Below, in pieces: positions 12,217 to 25,576 of a stretch of 64,000 nt of DNA. The notes beneath the pieces were generated by a model that saw nothing but the letters and a program-made list of their open reading frames with translations, did not search any database and had not been told where the DNA came from. Location: the NCBI GenBank assembly GCA_025786725.1, contig JAHLTZ010000010.1, forward strand, positions 699,999-763,998. Reading direction: 5' to 3'. The position numbers and the translations under genes are program-made. Each line of letters starts with the position of its first letter. Within the stretch, counting starts at the first letter, position 1. The stretch comes from Syncephalis fuscata. Lineage: Eukaryota; Zoopagomycota; Zoopagomycetes; Zoopagales; Piptocephalidaceae.

Positions 12217-13977
12217 TGTAACTAAGTGCACAATAAATAACTATTTCAAATGTTAAATTGTGGTAAAAGCGCAATAGAGTAGCTACGTATTATATTGTAG
12301 TAAAAACAAGGCAGATAAGGCACAAAACTAATGTGGAAAATTACTAATTTATTTACAGCATACCAAATCAACGACTGTTTTTATATTGGCCTTAGATCGT
12401 ACACAATAGCAATAATTACAATGATAGTAACAATAATGACAATAATGATATTGATAATACTAGTGGAGCTGTATAACAATATTTCACGTTTCTTATTGTT
12501 GTCTGTACGCAATATGCACGCTATTTTTGTTGTACGGAATTGGCCTTGTTTTGTTTTCTCATAAAAGTAGCATCAATGTTGCGCACATTCATTGTTTATT
12601 ATGCAGCATTTGATGCAATGCCAACCCAGATGATTGTTTCTATACTGTTGTGCAACGCTTATTACCTTTGCCGTTTTCTAATAATAGTACTTTGTTCAAA
12701 ATGCCGTCAATAGTTATACTGGCCATAATAAAGTGATATATAGTAGTGTGAATATGCGATAAAAAGTCTATGAATAGCTGTTTTGAGCTTATAGTGCGTA
12801 TAACTTGGTAAATAGAATGTAATCAATGTATTATAAAATTACATATGTTCGTATTAGTATACGGTGGAAATAGTAAAGCAGAATAAAGTATATATACATT
12901 CAAAATAATAAATCTATAATGATAAGTATTCTGATGACTGATGTCGCTCAACACCAAGGCTTATTGAACATGAAGCTAAATGGTAAAATATATCAAATAA
13001 TAACAGCGTGCTATTACCATTCTATTCATTGATCCACTAAATAGCATGTAGCAAATCGTATATGTAACTGTGCATTGATCAACAAATAACTCTCCCAAAT
13101 ACAAATGATAAAAACTTGTCTAAATGAGTATATCAATTATCTACATTACTACTTTTAATTAATACAAAGAATATATACTTTTATTACAACAACAATTGGA
13201 ATCATTGGCTTATTAAATAAGACTGATCCACTGTACCAATGAATCATTCACATCCTCACGTGAAACATCTTTACTCCACTCAAATCAAACTACGAATGAA
13301 AGTATAGATTGAGATAGAATTTATGAATTGGGGACATTATTCACCACCCTCAATACTCCAGTTTCTCTATCACTATCGGCTATAGCCTTTTTCTTCTTTT
13401 TTTACGTTCCCTTTTTCTCTTCTAGTATTGCTAGTACCCTCTTTGTAATAGCACGTTGCTGCTTTTGTAGTGTGGGTTATTTGCATCTGTGCTTGATTTC
13501 TTGCTTGCTCTTTCTTCCGCTGTCTATACCACAAGTAAGTGGTGTGTGTGTGTGTGTGTTTGTGTGTGTTCTATATATACATTGTGGTCAGTGTGTGTTG
13601 TTTGCGTAGTTATTCGCCTGTGCACTCGTTTCAAGAAATAACAACAGTTTTTCTTTGTGCAGTTTCGACGCTGATCTTCGTCTTCACATTGTTTGTTGTC
13701 GTTGTTATTGTTTTCATTTGTCGAATATACTTGCTCTTCTCGCCTGTAAACCTACAGAGGTAGGTTAATAGTTGGCAAATGATCTATTTGACAATCTAAG
13801 CCTGATGAAGTGTCAGCTGCATATATACATCATGTGATGTCACGAGGTGTTTGTCGCTGTCGCCTCTTTCACTTCAACGTTGACCCGATCAACTGTATAA
13901 ATATAAAGTACCAAGCTAATCAGTTATTTGCATATACTTTCTTTTCTAAATAGGATTGCAATACTATTACATTCATA
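12217..13977. other. Intergenic region upstream of NAP1
   Basis: About 1.75 kb without a convincing gene. It holds a fragment of the inverted-repeat family near 12930-12985, a TG microsatellite at about 13540-13570, and pyrimidine-rich sequence upstream of the NAP1 start that probably includes its promoter and 5' leader. Open frames at 13328-13763 are low-complexity and unsupported. Confidence 0.5.
12930..12985. repeat. Rearranged fragment of the inverted-repeat element family
   Basis: TGATGACTGATGTCGCTCA is the minus-sense box found in copies B and C (TGATGACTGATGTCACTCA), and it is followed within about 20 bases by the plus-sense box TTATTGAACATGAAGC. The two boxes in opposite sense side by side suggest a collapsed or deleted copy. 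Confidence 0.5.
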
Positions 13978-14642
13978 ATGACTGATAGTACTCAAGGTAT
14001 GTATATAATCTGCTATGATGTGTTTAATAATATTCAATTTATTGGTTATTATCTATGGTTATTATTAAAAGTTAAATAATATATAATAACATTAATAGCA
14101 AATTAACAATAATAAGCAATAAATTAAATATTATAAATAATTTGTATAATTTACTAATATTTATTATTACTAACTATTGATTTTATGGCTTTAGGTCTTG
14201 ATATCAAGGGCAAGGCACGTGAAACGTCCGATGACGTTAGCTTTGTTGGCCCCACACCCAACAACACACCCGTCCAGGCAGCTCCTATTGCCTCCCGTGT
14301 TGTCTCTGAGAAGCCAACAGTAGGCGGCATTGTAGAGGAAGGCGAAGACGATGACGCTGTTGAAATTAATATGGGTGGCGCACCAAGCCTTACTGGCTTA
14401 GGAGGCGATCTATTTGCCGGTAATCAGCGTCTAGTGAGTATGCTCCAAGGCCGACTTGGTTCACTACTTGGTAAGCCATCGGGTTACATTGAATCACTCC
14501 CCACCCCGGTACGTCGCCGAGTCAACGGTCTCAAGTACTTGCAATCGCAGCATACCGAGTTGGAAATCCAGTTCCACAAAGAAATCCTTGAACTGGAGAA
14601 GAAGTTTTTGACCTTGTACCGTCCACTCTATGAAAAGGTATA

Positions 14643-14673
<31 letters not shown>

Positions 14674-15761
14674 GTAGTAGTAGTAGTAAGCTTAGTGGCT
14701 AATATTGTTTAATATATGTTAATTAGCGTGCCGAAATCATCCAAGGCAAACTTGAACCTACCGATGAGGAAGTGGCAGCTGGCGTAAGCGATAATGAAGA
14801 AGATGAAGAAAAGGACGAAGAAAAACCAGCTGTGGCCGACAAGGAAGAAGAAGGCGATGCCAACACAACGGGTATTCCTGAATTCTGGCTGACCGGCTTT
14901 AAGAACCATGCCGGTCTCTGTGAAATGATTACTGATATGGATGAAGAACCACTTAAAGCACTACGTGATGTAAAAATCGAATATACTGAAGAAAAACCAG
15001 TAAGTAATAGACTGATTACTATATTACATAGTTACATAGTATATATTAATGAATTTACTAATTATATGTATATTTACTTAATGACAACAATGATCACTTT
15101 TAGGGATTCAATCTAATCTTTGAATTCGACGAAAATGACTATTTCACCAATCGATCCCTTACCAAGACTTATTACTACCAACAATCGGCCAACTTTGGCG
15201 ATCTTGTCTATGAAAGCTCTCGTGGCTGTGATATTGAATGGAAGGAAGGCAAAGATTTGACGGTAGTTATTGAAACGAAGAAACAGCGTCATAAGAGTAA
15301 GTAATTTATATTTATACTTATTTATTAATTAATTAATTAATTAATCATGTTAATAATATCTAGCTACCAACAAGACACGTGTTGTTAGACGGGCAATCCC
15401 CAATGAGACATTCTTTTCATTCTTTGAGACTATCCAGACTCCAGAAGAAGATGAAGTACTAGAAGATGAAGAACAAGATGAATTGGACTCTCGTTTGGAA
15501 GCCGACTACGAATTAGGTGAAGAATTTAAAGAAAAGATTATTCCACACGCCGTCGATTGGTTTACCGGTAAAGCATTGCAGTATGAATCGATGGATATGG
15601 AAGAAGAGGTAATGTTTATTTAATTAACTAATTACTAATTACTAATTGTATGGTCATTATTTCTATAGTATGATGATGAAAACCTTTTCTATGCTGGTTC
15701 CACGGATGATGACGAGGAAGATGAAGAAGATGACGATGACGATGACGATGAGGATTATTAG
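13978..15761 (+). CDS. NAP1: Nucleosome assembly protein 1
   Basis: Histone H2A-H2B chaperone that shuttles between cytoplasm and nucleus. Six exons: 13978-13996, 14195-14637, 14727-14999, 15104-15296, 15364-15608, 15669-15761, all in phase, total 421 residues (yeast Nap1 417). Features in order: long dimerisation helix including LQSQHTELEIQFHKEILELE and LEKKFLTLYRPLYEKRAEII, an acidic loop after VAAGVSDNEEDEE, IPEFWLTGFKNH, the earmuff/core strands GFNLIFEFDENDYFTN and LTKTYYYQ, then PHAVDWFTGKALQ and a very acidic tail (DDDEEDEEDDDDDDDEDYY-type). The first coding exon holds only six codons plus one base, so an intron sits right behind the start. Complete and apparently functional. Convergent with BRE1. 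Confidence 0.97.
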
Positions 15762-16264
15762 GCTATGTCCATCAGCTTACGAGAAATAAGTCTACCTTTT
15801 TTTGTTAAATGCGATAACCATTCATTTATGATATGTTTTATATTGAACTGGTTGTTTGCATGCGTATTTGTTTGGTATACATGCTGTTGTCGTATTATTT
15901 GTTGTTCTGTTAAGTACAGATTCTTTTACAACACTCTTACCACTATTACTGCTATTAGTAACTATAACTATCCTATCTAGTACTAGTAGTAATAATAGAA
16001 GGGTAGGAACTATAATAACAATGATGGCTGCTCTCTATTGTTTCGTAATTCTCTAATGATTTCATTATAATAATGTATTCACAAAATGGATATATATGTG
16101 TATGTGTATATATATAGGCATCATAAACAAATGCTTCATTTTACTCAAAGGAGCTAATAGTACAAAGAATAGATATTTAAAGAAAGAGAGGTGATGACTA
16201 GAGATGATAAGTGAATGATCCTATTACCTAGTATTAATATATGAATCATCATCATGCCTTCTCT
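15762..16264. other. Convergent intergenic region NAP1/BRE1
   Basis: Shared 3' region of two convergent genes. It contains an alternating TA/TG run at about 16088-16115 and otherwise AT-rich sequence. No gene recognised. Confidence 0.5.
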
Positions 16265-19200
16265 TTAAAGATATATTTGTCGAACATCATTGACACCAAA
16301 GGCATCACCACAAATGGGACATTTACGCTGTCTAGTCTCAATACGGGAATCGATACACTCTTTACAAAAGACGTGCATGCATCTTGAAAGAACGTGTGAT
16401 TTGAATCGTAGATTACAAGAACCACATTTAAGTAATGTCTATACTAAAGGGTTATTCATTTGTTATTAATAATGGTAATATGGTATTTACCTTGTATTCA
16501 TCGAGTAATCGTTCTGTTTCTTCATTGCCGGCACCTGGTACACCGGCAAGTTGTCGAGTAAGTTGATCGACACGTTGTTGTAGTGCATCTCTTTCTTCAG
16601 CCAATCTTCTACGCGCATGGGCGCCATCTTCATAGGCTTGTGTTCGTTCTTTTAATAGATTTTGTAACTATATAGGATTAGTATTGTGATTAGTATATAT
16701 ATATATATGTATATATTTATATTAACTTACCTCGACAAACTTCAAATCTGATTTATTAATCTTTTCAGTTGTTTCTTCTAATTGACGATTAGCATGGACT
16801 AGTCGTTCTTTAAATTGTTGCAATGTTGTATTGACTGAGGCCAGTTCACGTTCAAGATTGGCCTAAATAGATAGATTCAGCATACATACATACATACATA
16901 CATACATATTTATTAAGTTATTCCTACTTACCAATTGTTGGTCAAGGTTCTTTTCATGCTCTTCTAATCGACGAATCTGTTCTAATTGTTTCTCTGATTG
17001 GCGTCTTAAAGCAATATTAACATTGGACAAAGAGTCTTTTTGTTTATGTAACATGCCGTATTTCTGGTCATATTTCGTTTTCTATTATTGATTAGTTATT
17101 TTATAAAGAGTATTAGCAATAGAATACAATAAATCACTTTGTTTAAACTTACCTCGGCCAATAATTGAACAATTTGGTCCTCTTTAGTAGCAATATCTAG
17201 AATCTTACGTGAACTCTTCTCCTCCAACTGAAACCATTCCTTGCTAATATTCTCAATTTCGGACATGAGTTGTGATTCCGTCTATTAAGTATAAATATAG
17301 TATAAATAGATAAATAGATGTAACTTACTTTTTGATAGAATTCACATTTCAACTCTAAATCTTTAACTAGTTTAGTTTGTGCTTCCAATTGCTCAACCAG
17401 TTGACGCAATGGATCATCTGCCTTGGCCAGAGTACCAAATCGTTGATCAATGACTTTAACTCGATCATTGGCTTCTTTTAATTCATTTTGAAGTTGAGTT
17501 TGGGTCGATAGTGCCTAGATTATTATATAATTAGTGTATAAACACTACATTACCTATTCACTTGCCTTTTCAAGTTCAGAACGGGTCTCTTCATTTGATA
17601 CTGCCTCTACTGCCTTTAAGGTGCTATTTTCATCTTGTAGGGTTTTTACTTGTTCTTCCATCGTTCTATGGCCATTTGTAATTAGTTATAATCAACTTAT
17701 TAACTATATACTATCAAACTTACTTGACTTGCTTTCTTAGCTGGTCCACAAGCGATAATTCCTCATTAACACTATAATAGTCAAATGCTTCTCTATCACC
17801 AGCATCGGCGGCAATCTTCATCTTTAATCGTTGGATTTCAGTCGTCAAAGTAGTAATTTGATCCTATAATGGATATCAATGATTAGTATAACATTGATCA
17901 CAGTTACTATATATATAATAGATTACCTTGCGTGTATTAGCAATAACTCGAATTTCTTGATGTTGTACCAATTCCGTATTATCTTTAGAACAACGTAGCT
18001 CAAGTTGTTGTTGGAGATGATCACGATTACCACGTACACGGGTAAGATCATTTTCTAAACGACGCAATTCCGACTCTAATACTTCTCTTCTTTTACGTTC
18101 TTCTGTCTAATTATAAAATGTTAGCCTAATTGATTCTAAATAGCTATACTTACTTGTACTTGTTCCATATATTGACGACGATTTGTTCTTAATTCCTCTA
18201 TCTCAGTCTGGGCCGATTCAACACTGGCTCTTTGGCGTTCTACATCATCACGATAATAATTGCAATTATCTTGTAAACGCTGGAAGAGCGGTGTTTCTAT
18301 AATACGTTCATCGGGCAAATAGCTCAATTGCATACGAAGATAGTCGATTTCTTGGGTCATTCGAATCTTATCGTCTTTAACTTGACAAAGTTCTTGTAAA
18401 CGATTATCGGCCAAGCGTTGAACGGCTTCAATGTGTCCCATTTCCGATACACTAGAAATTTCCTATTATTTCAATGATTCATTACTTAAATAGTCTATTT
18501 ATAGTAGATTAGATGACTTACTGTAGGGCTTGCATCGTAGAATTTGCTGTTGCCAATGCTGTCGTCGTTCCTGTTGCCGATGCCGATGCTGCTACTGATG
18601 CGCTAGACTTTCAGTATTAATGTTTGAATAAGGCTCAGAAGCCGGTAATGGTACAACAGGTTCAGTGGATGACTTTAATCGATCAATTGTACGTTCAGCT
18701 CGTTTTAATTCATAGCGTAGTTCTTCATTCTGTCGACTTGTTTCACGTAATTGATCATTGGCTACAGTTAAAGCACTTGACATTCTGCCACACTATACAA
18801 TTATTTATTAGTTATTATAATTAAATAATTCATTCGTTCGTTCATTCATTCACTTTAATACGCACCTCGTCATTCAACTTTGTCTTTTGTGTATGTAGTT
18901 CGGCCGATGTTTCTACAACAAGTTCCTTTTCACTTTTTAACCGACTATTTTCCTTTTTTAATAAATTGATAATATCTGCCTCATCTTGAACTAATATACA
19001 ATAAATAGATAAATATAGAATATATATTAGTAATTATTCTATTTATATTACTAAATATTAAATAACATTCAATATTACCTGTAATGTCATTGGCAATTGC
19101 GTCTCGCTCTTTAACTATTGCTTGTACACGCTGTGTTGTCTGTTGTAATAACTGTGTGGCCACGGTTACTTTATTCTCCAGCCAAGCATCAAGAGCAGTA

Positions 19201-19616
19201 GTATCCATATTACGCATTACTTGCTGATCAAGAAATCCATTGGGCTTAATTGTTCTATAGGAATAACGATAAGTAACTCGTCTATTACATATTGTATCGA
19301 TATTTACCATGATCAATGTTGGCTGATGCATTGTGCAAAACAGTGCTACTATCAATGTTTAAAGGTGCGACCAATGCTTGTATTTCATTTTGAATCTATT
19401 AAATGTAATTATATTCATATTTATCAGCTAATGTACTAGTTGTAGTTTATACTATTTACTTTATGCCAAAATCCATCAAATTGGCCGGCCAATGAGTAAA
19501 AGTGTTCACGTGACACTTCTAGTTGTTGTATATCATATTCCATTCGTTGACATTCACGTTTATACTCTTGCATCTGTCGCCAAATGGCCTCCTTTTGAAA
19601 TATTAATAGCTTTTCC

Positions 19617-19662
<46 letters not shown>

Positions 19663-20021
19663 ATTAAGCGTTATTATTATTAGAATATCAAGTAGCAATA
19701 GCTAAGATCTAATTAACTTACTGCTGGACTCTTTTCTTGATTGTCTGTATCCATTTGGATATCAGAAGGACCGTTAGTCGTAGTAGGATATGGTGACATG
19801 GGCTGTGAATGTGTTGTTGCCGTCACTGGTCCACTACGATCATCTCGATCTGGACTATCCGTCATGGCCATTGAATTTGACGCAGTTACATTGATACCAC
19901 GAGCAAGTGTAGCTTGTTTCTTCGATGGTGGAGGCAATAATGGCACACCATCCGATGAACCACCCTCTGGTGTACCCGCACTCTCATACGAATCGTTAAG
20001 CTGGCGTTTTCTTTCCTCCAT
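16265..20021 (-). CDS. BRE1: E3 ubiquitin ligase Bre1 (histone H2B)
   Basis: RING E3 that with Rad6 monoubiquitinates histone H2B during transcription. Start ATG at 20019-20021 (MEERKRQLNDSYES); an in-frame TTG nine bases upstream is not used. After a disordered N-terminus (PPPSKKQATLARG) come about ten exons of almost continuous coiled coil (for example LRETSRQNEELRYELKRAER and ETRSELEK-type heptads), as in the family. The last exon gives a C3HC4 RING: LLKCGSCNLRF, SRCMHVFCKECI, RKCPICGDAFG, then VNDVRQIYL and stop, matching the extreme C-terminal RING of Bre1/RNF20. All zinc ligands are present. Introns are short and AT-rich; one holds a TTA microsatellite. Confidence 0.95.
19616..19661. 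repeat. TTA trinucleotide microsatellite in a BRE1 intron
   Basis: About fifteen uninterrupted TTA/ATT units lie inside the intron between the first and second BRE1 coding exons. Confidence 0.9.
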
Positions 20022-20954
20022 ACGCGCCAATAGTTAAGTGATGAACGCGTGCAATTCTACCAACAAAACTATAGATTTGAATTAAAACATTGATCAAAAG
20101 TTTAACACACTAAGAAGAGGCACACAATCTTATTCATCGTCTATCTATTCATATTTTTAGAACAGAAAGAGGGAAAGAAAAGTAGAAGAGACAAGAGAGT
20201 AGTTGTACTTACCGGTGAACGTCGTTGTAGTAGTAGTAGAAGAAGAAGAAGAAGAAGAAGAAGATAAGTAAATAAACAAGCTAGCAAGTAAACAACAAAC
20301 AATTCAAGGAGAGTTGCTGTATATAAACGATCAATCAAAAGTGCTCTCGCTATGGACAATCTTTAGATCCGTATAGAAGAATTAGAGAAGCGACGTCGAT
20401 CGTGTGAGTGGGTCAATATTTGTGCACCGAGACGAAGCTCTAAGAACGCTGTAATAAAATTAAAATGATAATACAGTCGTATTTGTATTCGTAAAGCTTT
20501 ATCGCACGATCGCACCTTCTTTCCTATTAGGTGAAGTAGTAGTAGGAGTAGTAGTAGTAGTAGAAATAGTGGTAGAAATAGTAGTTGTATTGGTTGGTCA
20601 AGCTAGGAAAGGGAGACGCGAAAGCGAAAGCGAGAGAGAGAGCATGAAAGTGAGTGTAGATAAATGCTTATATTTACGTATAAACCTACAATGTATGCTA
20701 ACTGAATAGCTGATTTATAGAGTATTACATGTCCACTCTACTTTCTGATCAAATAACCAAATAACGGATAATAAAAAATTGAATTTTCTTCTTTCTTTTC
20801 CTAGTAGCATAATAGGATTTATATCGTATTGATATATATATATACTAGGATTTAAAACGATAAAGGTAAATAGTATTTAATATAATATAATATAATATAA
20901 TATAATATTGATTATATGCTATACACTCTATTCTTTATTACTTTAGAATTTGAA
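20022..20954. other. Divergent intergenic region BRE1 / small membrane protein
   Basis: Promoter region for two divergent genes with several microsatellites: GAA units near 20238-20262, AGT units near 20531-20563, a GA run near 20630-20645, and TATAA units near 20880-20906. A CTTTAG just before the downstream start suggests a 5'-leader intron. No gene recognised. Confidence 0.5.
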
Positions 20955-21143
20955 ATGTCAGGTCGTAAGCGCGTCACTCATACGGGCCAAGAAGGCAGCG
21001 GCAATGCACTCGTTCGCTTTGTTAAACGCGAGATCTGGCATCCTGAGAAACGAGCTGGCAATGCAACTATTATGCTAGGCTTAACCGTATTTACTGGAGC
21101 AGTTATATTTCTACGTAAATTCGGCGATTTACTTGCCGTTTGA
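20955..21143 (+). CDS. Small single-pass membrane protein, unrecognised
   Basis: A 62-residue protein starting MSGRKRVTHTGQEG. The N-terminal two thirds are polar and basic (FVKREIWHPEKRAGN) and a hydrophobic segment of about 20 residues (ATIMLGLTVFTGAVIFL) sits near the C-terminus, followed by RKFGDLLAV. That is the build of a small tail-anchored protein, and a basic amphipathic start plus a C-terminal helix recalls small mitochondrial outer-membrane proteins; this is inference and no family is claimed. Coding support: base composition is markedly more GC-rich than its flanks, and an acceptor-like CTTTAG lies upstream. Stop TGA at 21141-21143. It lies head-to-tail with SHE9. Confidence 0.6.
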   Translation: MSGRKRVTHTGQEGSGNALVRFVKREIWHPEKRAGNATIMLGLTVFTGAVIFLRKFGDLLAV

Positions 21144-21373
21144 TCATTGTTACTTCAAGCATTAAAAGTTTTACTATTTTCTACTTTATATTAATATAAG
21201 CATTATATATTGTATATTGTATATTGTATATGTTATAATGAGTAAAATAGAATCATTGACGTAGATCGACTACCAATCTAGGTTCATGGTTACTGAATGG
21301 ATTAAAATCGCGATGGCTATTCATCTATATCTAATTATTTCGATTCTTTTTACCAAGTGTCATATTTTATACA

Positions 21374-22716
21374 ATGCCCATTGGACGTTGTAGTGGCCAT
21401 AACCGTAATTATTTCTACAAGATCCGGTTAATAGGCGCGGGATTGCTCTATAGACCAGGATGTCGAACACTATTACAGCCTATAGTTTATTTGGACAAAT
21501 CACGTTTACAATGGCTGCATACTGGACAAGTAACCTTTACAGACGATATCAAGTCTAATAAAAGTGATATACCACTTGAACCATCGCCTACAACATCTAA
21601 GCCAACGATCGATAATACTTCTTCTTCTTCTTCGTCATCATCATCAACGTGGCAAACACCACTCGTTGAACAAATGAAAATGGCATTGAAAAAAGGACAG
21701 CAAGCGGGCATTTCTTTACAATCAACTACTCGACCCAGTATGAGTGAGATTGTTGGACAATTAGGCACACGTCTTAATCAAATCACCGGTTACGATGAAG
21801 TGGCCGATCTCAAAATGAAAGTAGTTGATTCAGGCAAGTATTTAGTAATCAGTATTACTATTAGTACAAATACTAACATTTGTATTGATGTAGAAAAGGC
21901 ATTTCTCGCCTCAAGAGAGCGATTAAGACGTGCCAAATCGATCTATGAACAAGCAGTATCAGAACGAGCCAATGGACAGCGTGAGATCAATGCCCTACTT
22001 CAACGTAAACATGCCTGGACCGACGAAGATGTGACACGATTCACCAAGTTGTACCGAAATGAACATAGCAATGAACAGGCAGAACTGGCCGCTAAATCAG
22101 AAAGTGCTAGCGCTGAAGCGGAGGTTGAACGCCGCTACGATCGTCTAGTCGATGCTATTCGGGCCCGTTACCACGAAGAACAGCTATGGAGTGACAAGAT
22201 CCGTGGTGCATCCACGTATGGTACACTGGCACTCATGCTTATCAATGTACTGTTATTCATATCTGTACAGACGGTGTTTGAACCAAGGAAAAGAGAAAAG
22301 CTTGGCCAACATGTGGAACAGTTATTGGAGAAAAGAGCCGTGAATAGTGCACAGGAACGAGAAGAACAGGCAAATAGACTGGAAACATTATTAACACACC
22401 AACAACATGAATTACAACAACTAAAAACATCACTTGTGTCATTAAGTAATAGTGAGCATGATATGATGCAAAATATCACACCACCACCACTGTTTAATGA
22501 ATTAGATATCGATAATGAGAGTATAAATACGACTAGTACTAAGTACCACTTACATCATCGTCTATATTGAATCGTTTCACTATCAATACGACAAATACGA
22601 TACGTAAATTGACCGGCCATCAATTTCCTAGTGAGAATTCATGGATAGCTGCTGCAGAAGGTGTTATGGCAGGCAGTTTATTAACTTTAGTAACGACTCT
22701 GTTATTTAGTCGTTAG
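21374..22716 (+). CDS. SHE9: She9/Mdm33-like mitochondrial inner membrane protein
   Basis: Inner-membrane protein of mitochondria that affects inner-membrane fission and shape when overproduced in yeast. The N-terminus is basic and presequence-like. The signature block follows: LNQITGYDEVADLK, coiled coil, LLQRKHAWTDEDVTRFTKLY, RNEHSNEQAELAAK, RYHEEQLWSDKIRGASTYG, then a membrane segment LALMLINVLLFISVQTVFEP. A GC-AG intron (21834-21893, 60 nt, in frame) separates VVDS from EKAFLA. The C-terminus ENSWIAAAEGVMAGSLLTLV, with a second membrane segment, is in another frame; it joins in phase only if 22521-22543 (GTATAAAT...ACTAAG, 23 nt) is removed, giving 419 residues. Otherwise there is a one-base deletion near 22540. 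Family call is firm, the last junction is not. Confidence 0.9.
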
Positions 22717-22857
22717 TTACCCAAACCATTAATAAATAACATTAATACAATTAAATGATGCAATAACACTAAGAGTTCAACTGTGGTTTTTATAGATAAA
22801 AGTAGTTGTAATTGTAGTAGAAGTAGTAGTAGCAAGAATAATAAATTATCAAGCAAT

Positions 22858-24256
22858 CTACTTTTTAGTTGGTACCGACCATTGAATCTATTGATGGAAT
22901 TGATATATTAATACTATGTTATAATCATCCTATTTATATGTATTAATTACTTACATCGAATTGTAAAGTGGCATTAGGTGGGATATCGGGTGGAGCACCA
23001 CGTGGACCATAACTATAGTATAGATGGATAGATGTATATTAGATACTAATAGGTAGTATAGTGTTTATAATGACTTACGCTAGTTTGGCGGGGATGGTAA
23101 GACGGCGTTTACCATTAACCAGCATACCTTCAATGCCTAGATCCCATCCTATATAAATAGAAGTAAAGTAGAGTGTTATAGTAGATGTACATAGTAATAA
23201 CAACCTAATGACTTGCCTTTAATGACTTCACCTTTGCCCAATTTGAAGTTGAATGGTTTGCCCTTTGTGTTTTGGTCAAACACTTTTCCGTTCATTAAAC
23301 GACCAATATAGCGCATAGATAACTATAAATAGTATAGTTAGTATATATATATATATATTGTTTATTTATTTATTATAATATGACTTACCCGTTTGCCTTT
23401 AGTGGCCTTTTGACCTTGACCTGCTTCAATATCTTCAATAATCAAACCATTGGGTAGTTCTTTACGCTAATTATATAACATTAATTAGCATTATATTAAA
23501 TATGTATTATAAATTACTTACGTTGGTGTTGGCCTTTTTATTCTTTGGCTCTTCTTTCTTTACAGCTGTCTCTTTCTTTGCTTCCTTTTCCTTTTTATTC
23601 TTGTTCTTCTTCTCTTTCTGTGTCTCTGCTGGTACTTCTTCTGCCTTGCGTTTCTGTTTAACAGATTCAGGTTGTTTCTTTGTTACAACAACCTTTTCCT
23701 CCTCCTCCTCCTCCTCTTCATCTTCCTCCTCTGATAGCTCAATATCTTCGTCATCTTCTTGAGCAATCAATTTAAGTAATTTGGCCTCTTCTTCACTATC
23801 CAATTCACCATCGGATCCATATTCATCTGAATCGATTTCTTCATCAAAATCTTCTTCATCTTCGTCGCTATCACAACAGTCGTCGCCGTGTTCTTCATCA
23901 TCTGGTACATAGTTGCCAGTAAGGTGGACTTCATTCTTGCCAGTGATATGGAATGAGATGTTTTCACCAGTTGAAAAGATAATATCCAATGGCTGCTGCT
24001 CTATCTTGTTGGGAATTAGATTGCATAGAACGTATTCTTTGCCATCTACTACGGCAATAACCGAAGTGCGTTCACTGCCAGTTACTTTTTTGCCAAAACT
24101 GGCCATAGAGACGCGGAAAGAAGCATCAACCTCTTGCGAGTATTGCTTATCCACGCCCACTTGAAGACCTGTTATAAATAAATAGCTATGTTAATACTAA
24201 TGTTTATTATCACTCAATCGATAATACTTGCCCCAGAATCCAAGAGCAAACGACAT
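22858..24256 (-). CDS. Nucleolar-type FKBP peptidyl-prolyl isomerase
   Basis: FKBP of the Fpr3/Fpr4 (FKBP39) class, nuclear prolyl isomerases that bind histones and rDNA chromatin. Exon 1 (24256-24232) gives MSFALGFWG, typical of the N-terminal nucleoplasmin-like domain, and ends with a GC donor. Exon 2 continues [20 protein letters not shown] and [15 protein letters not shown], then long acidic runs ([14 protein letters not shown] and a Glu run) and a Lys-rich stretch ([15 protein letters not shown]). Later exons build the isomerase domain: [84 protein letters not shown]. Active-site aromatic and Asp residues are in place. About 350 residues. Divergent from ARPC4. Confidence 0.93.
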
Positions 24257-24537
24257 ATTGTGTGTTAGAATAAGATAGAATATAGAAAGAAGGCTAGAAA
24301 ATAAAATAAAAATAAAATAAAATAGACTAAAAAGAGCGAAAAATTAATTGATAGTTTTAATTTGTAGTTTTGTTGTGACAGTCTTGCGTCACTTGTCCTT
24401 GCCACCACCAACACCACACAACGTGTCTATGACACACACACACACACACACTACTGCACATCGGTATACGATTCCTTGTCAACTCATCATCTTAACTACA
24501 CCTACTATTTGCACTATTGCTCTGGTATATATTGACT
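24257..24537. promoter_or_regulatory. Bidirectional promoter region, FKBP / ARPC4
   Basis: Only 281 bases separate two divergent start codons, so the promoters must overlap. The region holds an AAAAT-rich run near 24300-24325 and a CA microsatellite near 24434-24450. No specific factor site is claimed. Confidence 0.55.
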
Positions 24538-25451
24538 ATGGTAGGTACTAGATAATACGTGTTTGAGTATATTAGTATATCCTATGTAACATTAAATACC
24601 GACGGTTCTATTGATGTATAGTCGAATACATTGCGTCCATACTTGGCAGCAGTACGGTCAACATTGACTGCGGCACTCTGTCTGGAGAACTTTTCTTCTC
24701 AGGTGGTTGAACGCCACAATAAGCCAGAGGTTGAAGCAAAGTAAGTGGAGGAAATAGATAGAATGAAAGAACGTCTAATAGTGGCTGACTCGCTACTTGT
24801 ACTAATACTAATACTATCCATATCAATATGATTAATATGTAGCTCTTCAAAGGAAGTGCTACTTAATCCAGTCTGTATCAGTCGCAATGAAAATGAACGC
24901 GTGCTTATTGAGCCGTCAATCAATTCAGTTCGTATTAGTATTCGCGTAAAACAAGCGGATGAAATTGAAGCAATCCTTTGCCATAAATTCACGGGATTTC
25001 TTACACAGCGTGCTGAACCCTTTGTTATTCTACGTCGTAAACCAATTGAAGTAAGTTTTACATGTTATTAAATAGATTGAGCTGTTAATCAGTACAATGT
25101 AATAAACGCTTCTATTATTATAGGGATATAGTATTAGTTTTTTGATTACCAACTTTCATACACAGCAAATGTATAAACATAAGCTGGTAGATTTTATTAT
25201 TCAATTTATGGAGGAGGTTGATAAGGAAATCAGTGAAATGAAATTGAGTTTAAATGTACGCGCTCGTACCGTGGCCGAGTCGTTTTTACTTCAGGTAACG
25301 TTTGTATTTTGTAATATTGGCCATTGTTACTAACACATATTATGCTAAACTTGTGCCATTTACCATTGATTGATACTATTGTATCGTTAATTGCTATGTG
25401 TTAATTGTAATGTTTGATATATATATATATATATATAACTAGTTCTGCTAA
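24538..25451 (+). CDS. ARC19: Arp2/3 complex subunit 4 (p20-Arc)
   Basis: Structural subunit of the Arp2/3 complex that nucleates branched actin. Motifs follow the family closely: [127 protein letters not shown]. Exons: 24538-24540 (ATG alone), 24622-24740, 24843-25050, 25124-25294, and probably 25443-25451 (FC then stop), giving 169 residues against 168 in human. If the last intron is not spliced the frame instead ends at 25333. The ATG-only first exon is supported because the frame before the Ser codon at 24622 is closed by TAG and the acceptor TATAG abuts it. Confidence 0.95.
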
Positions 25452-25576
25452 TTGCTCAATAAATATTAAGTCACGTGATGTTGCAATTTCAATGTGAATG
25501 AATGTTTTCAAGCCACACAAGCTGCTCCCTCCTCCTCTCCTGATATCGACGACACATACCGTCTATAACTTGCAAC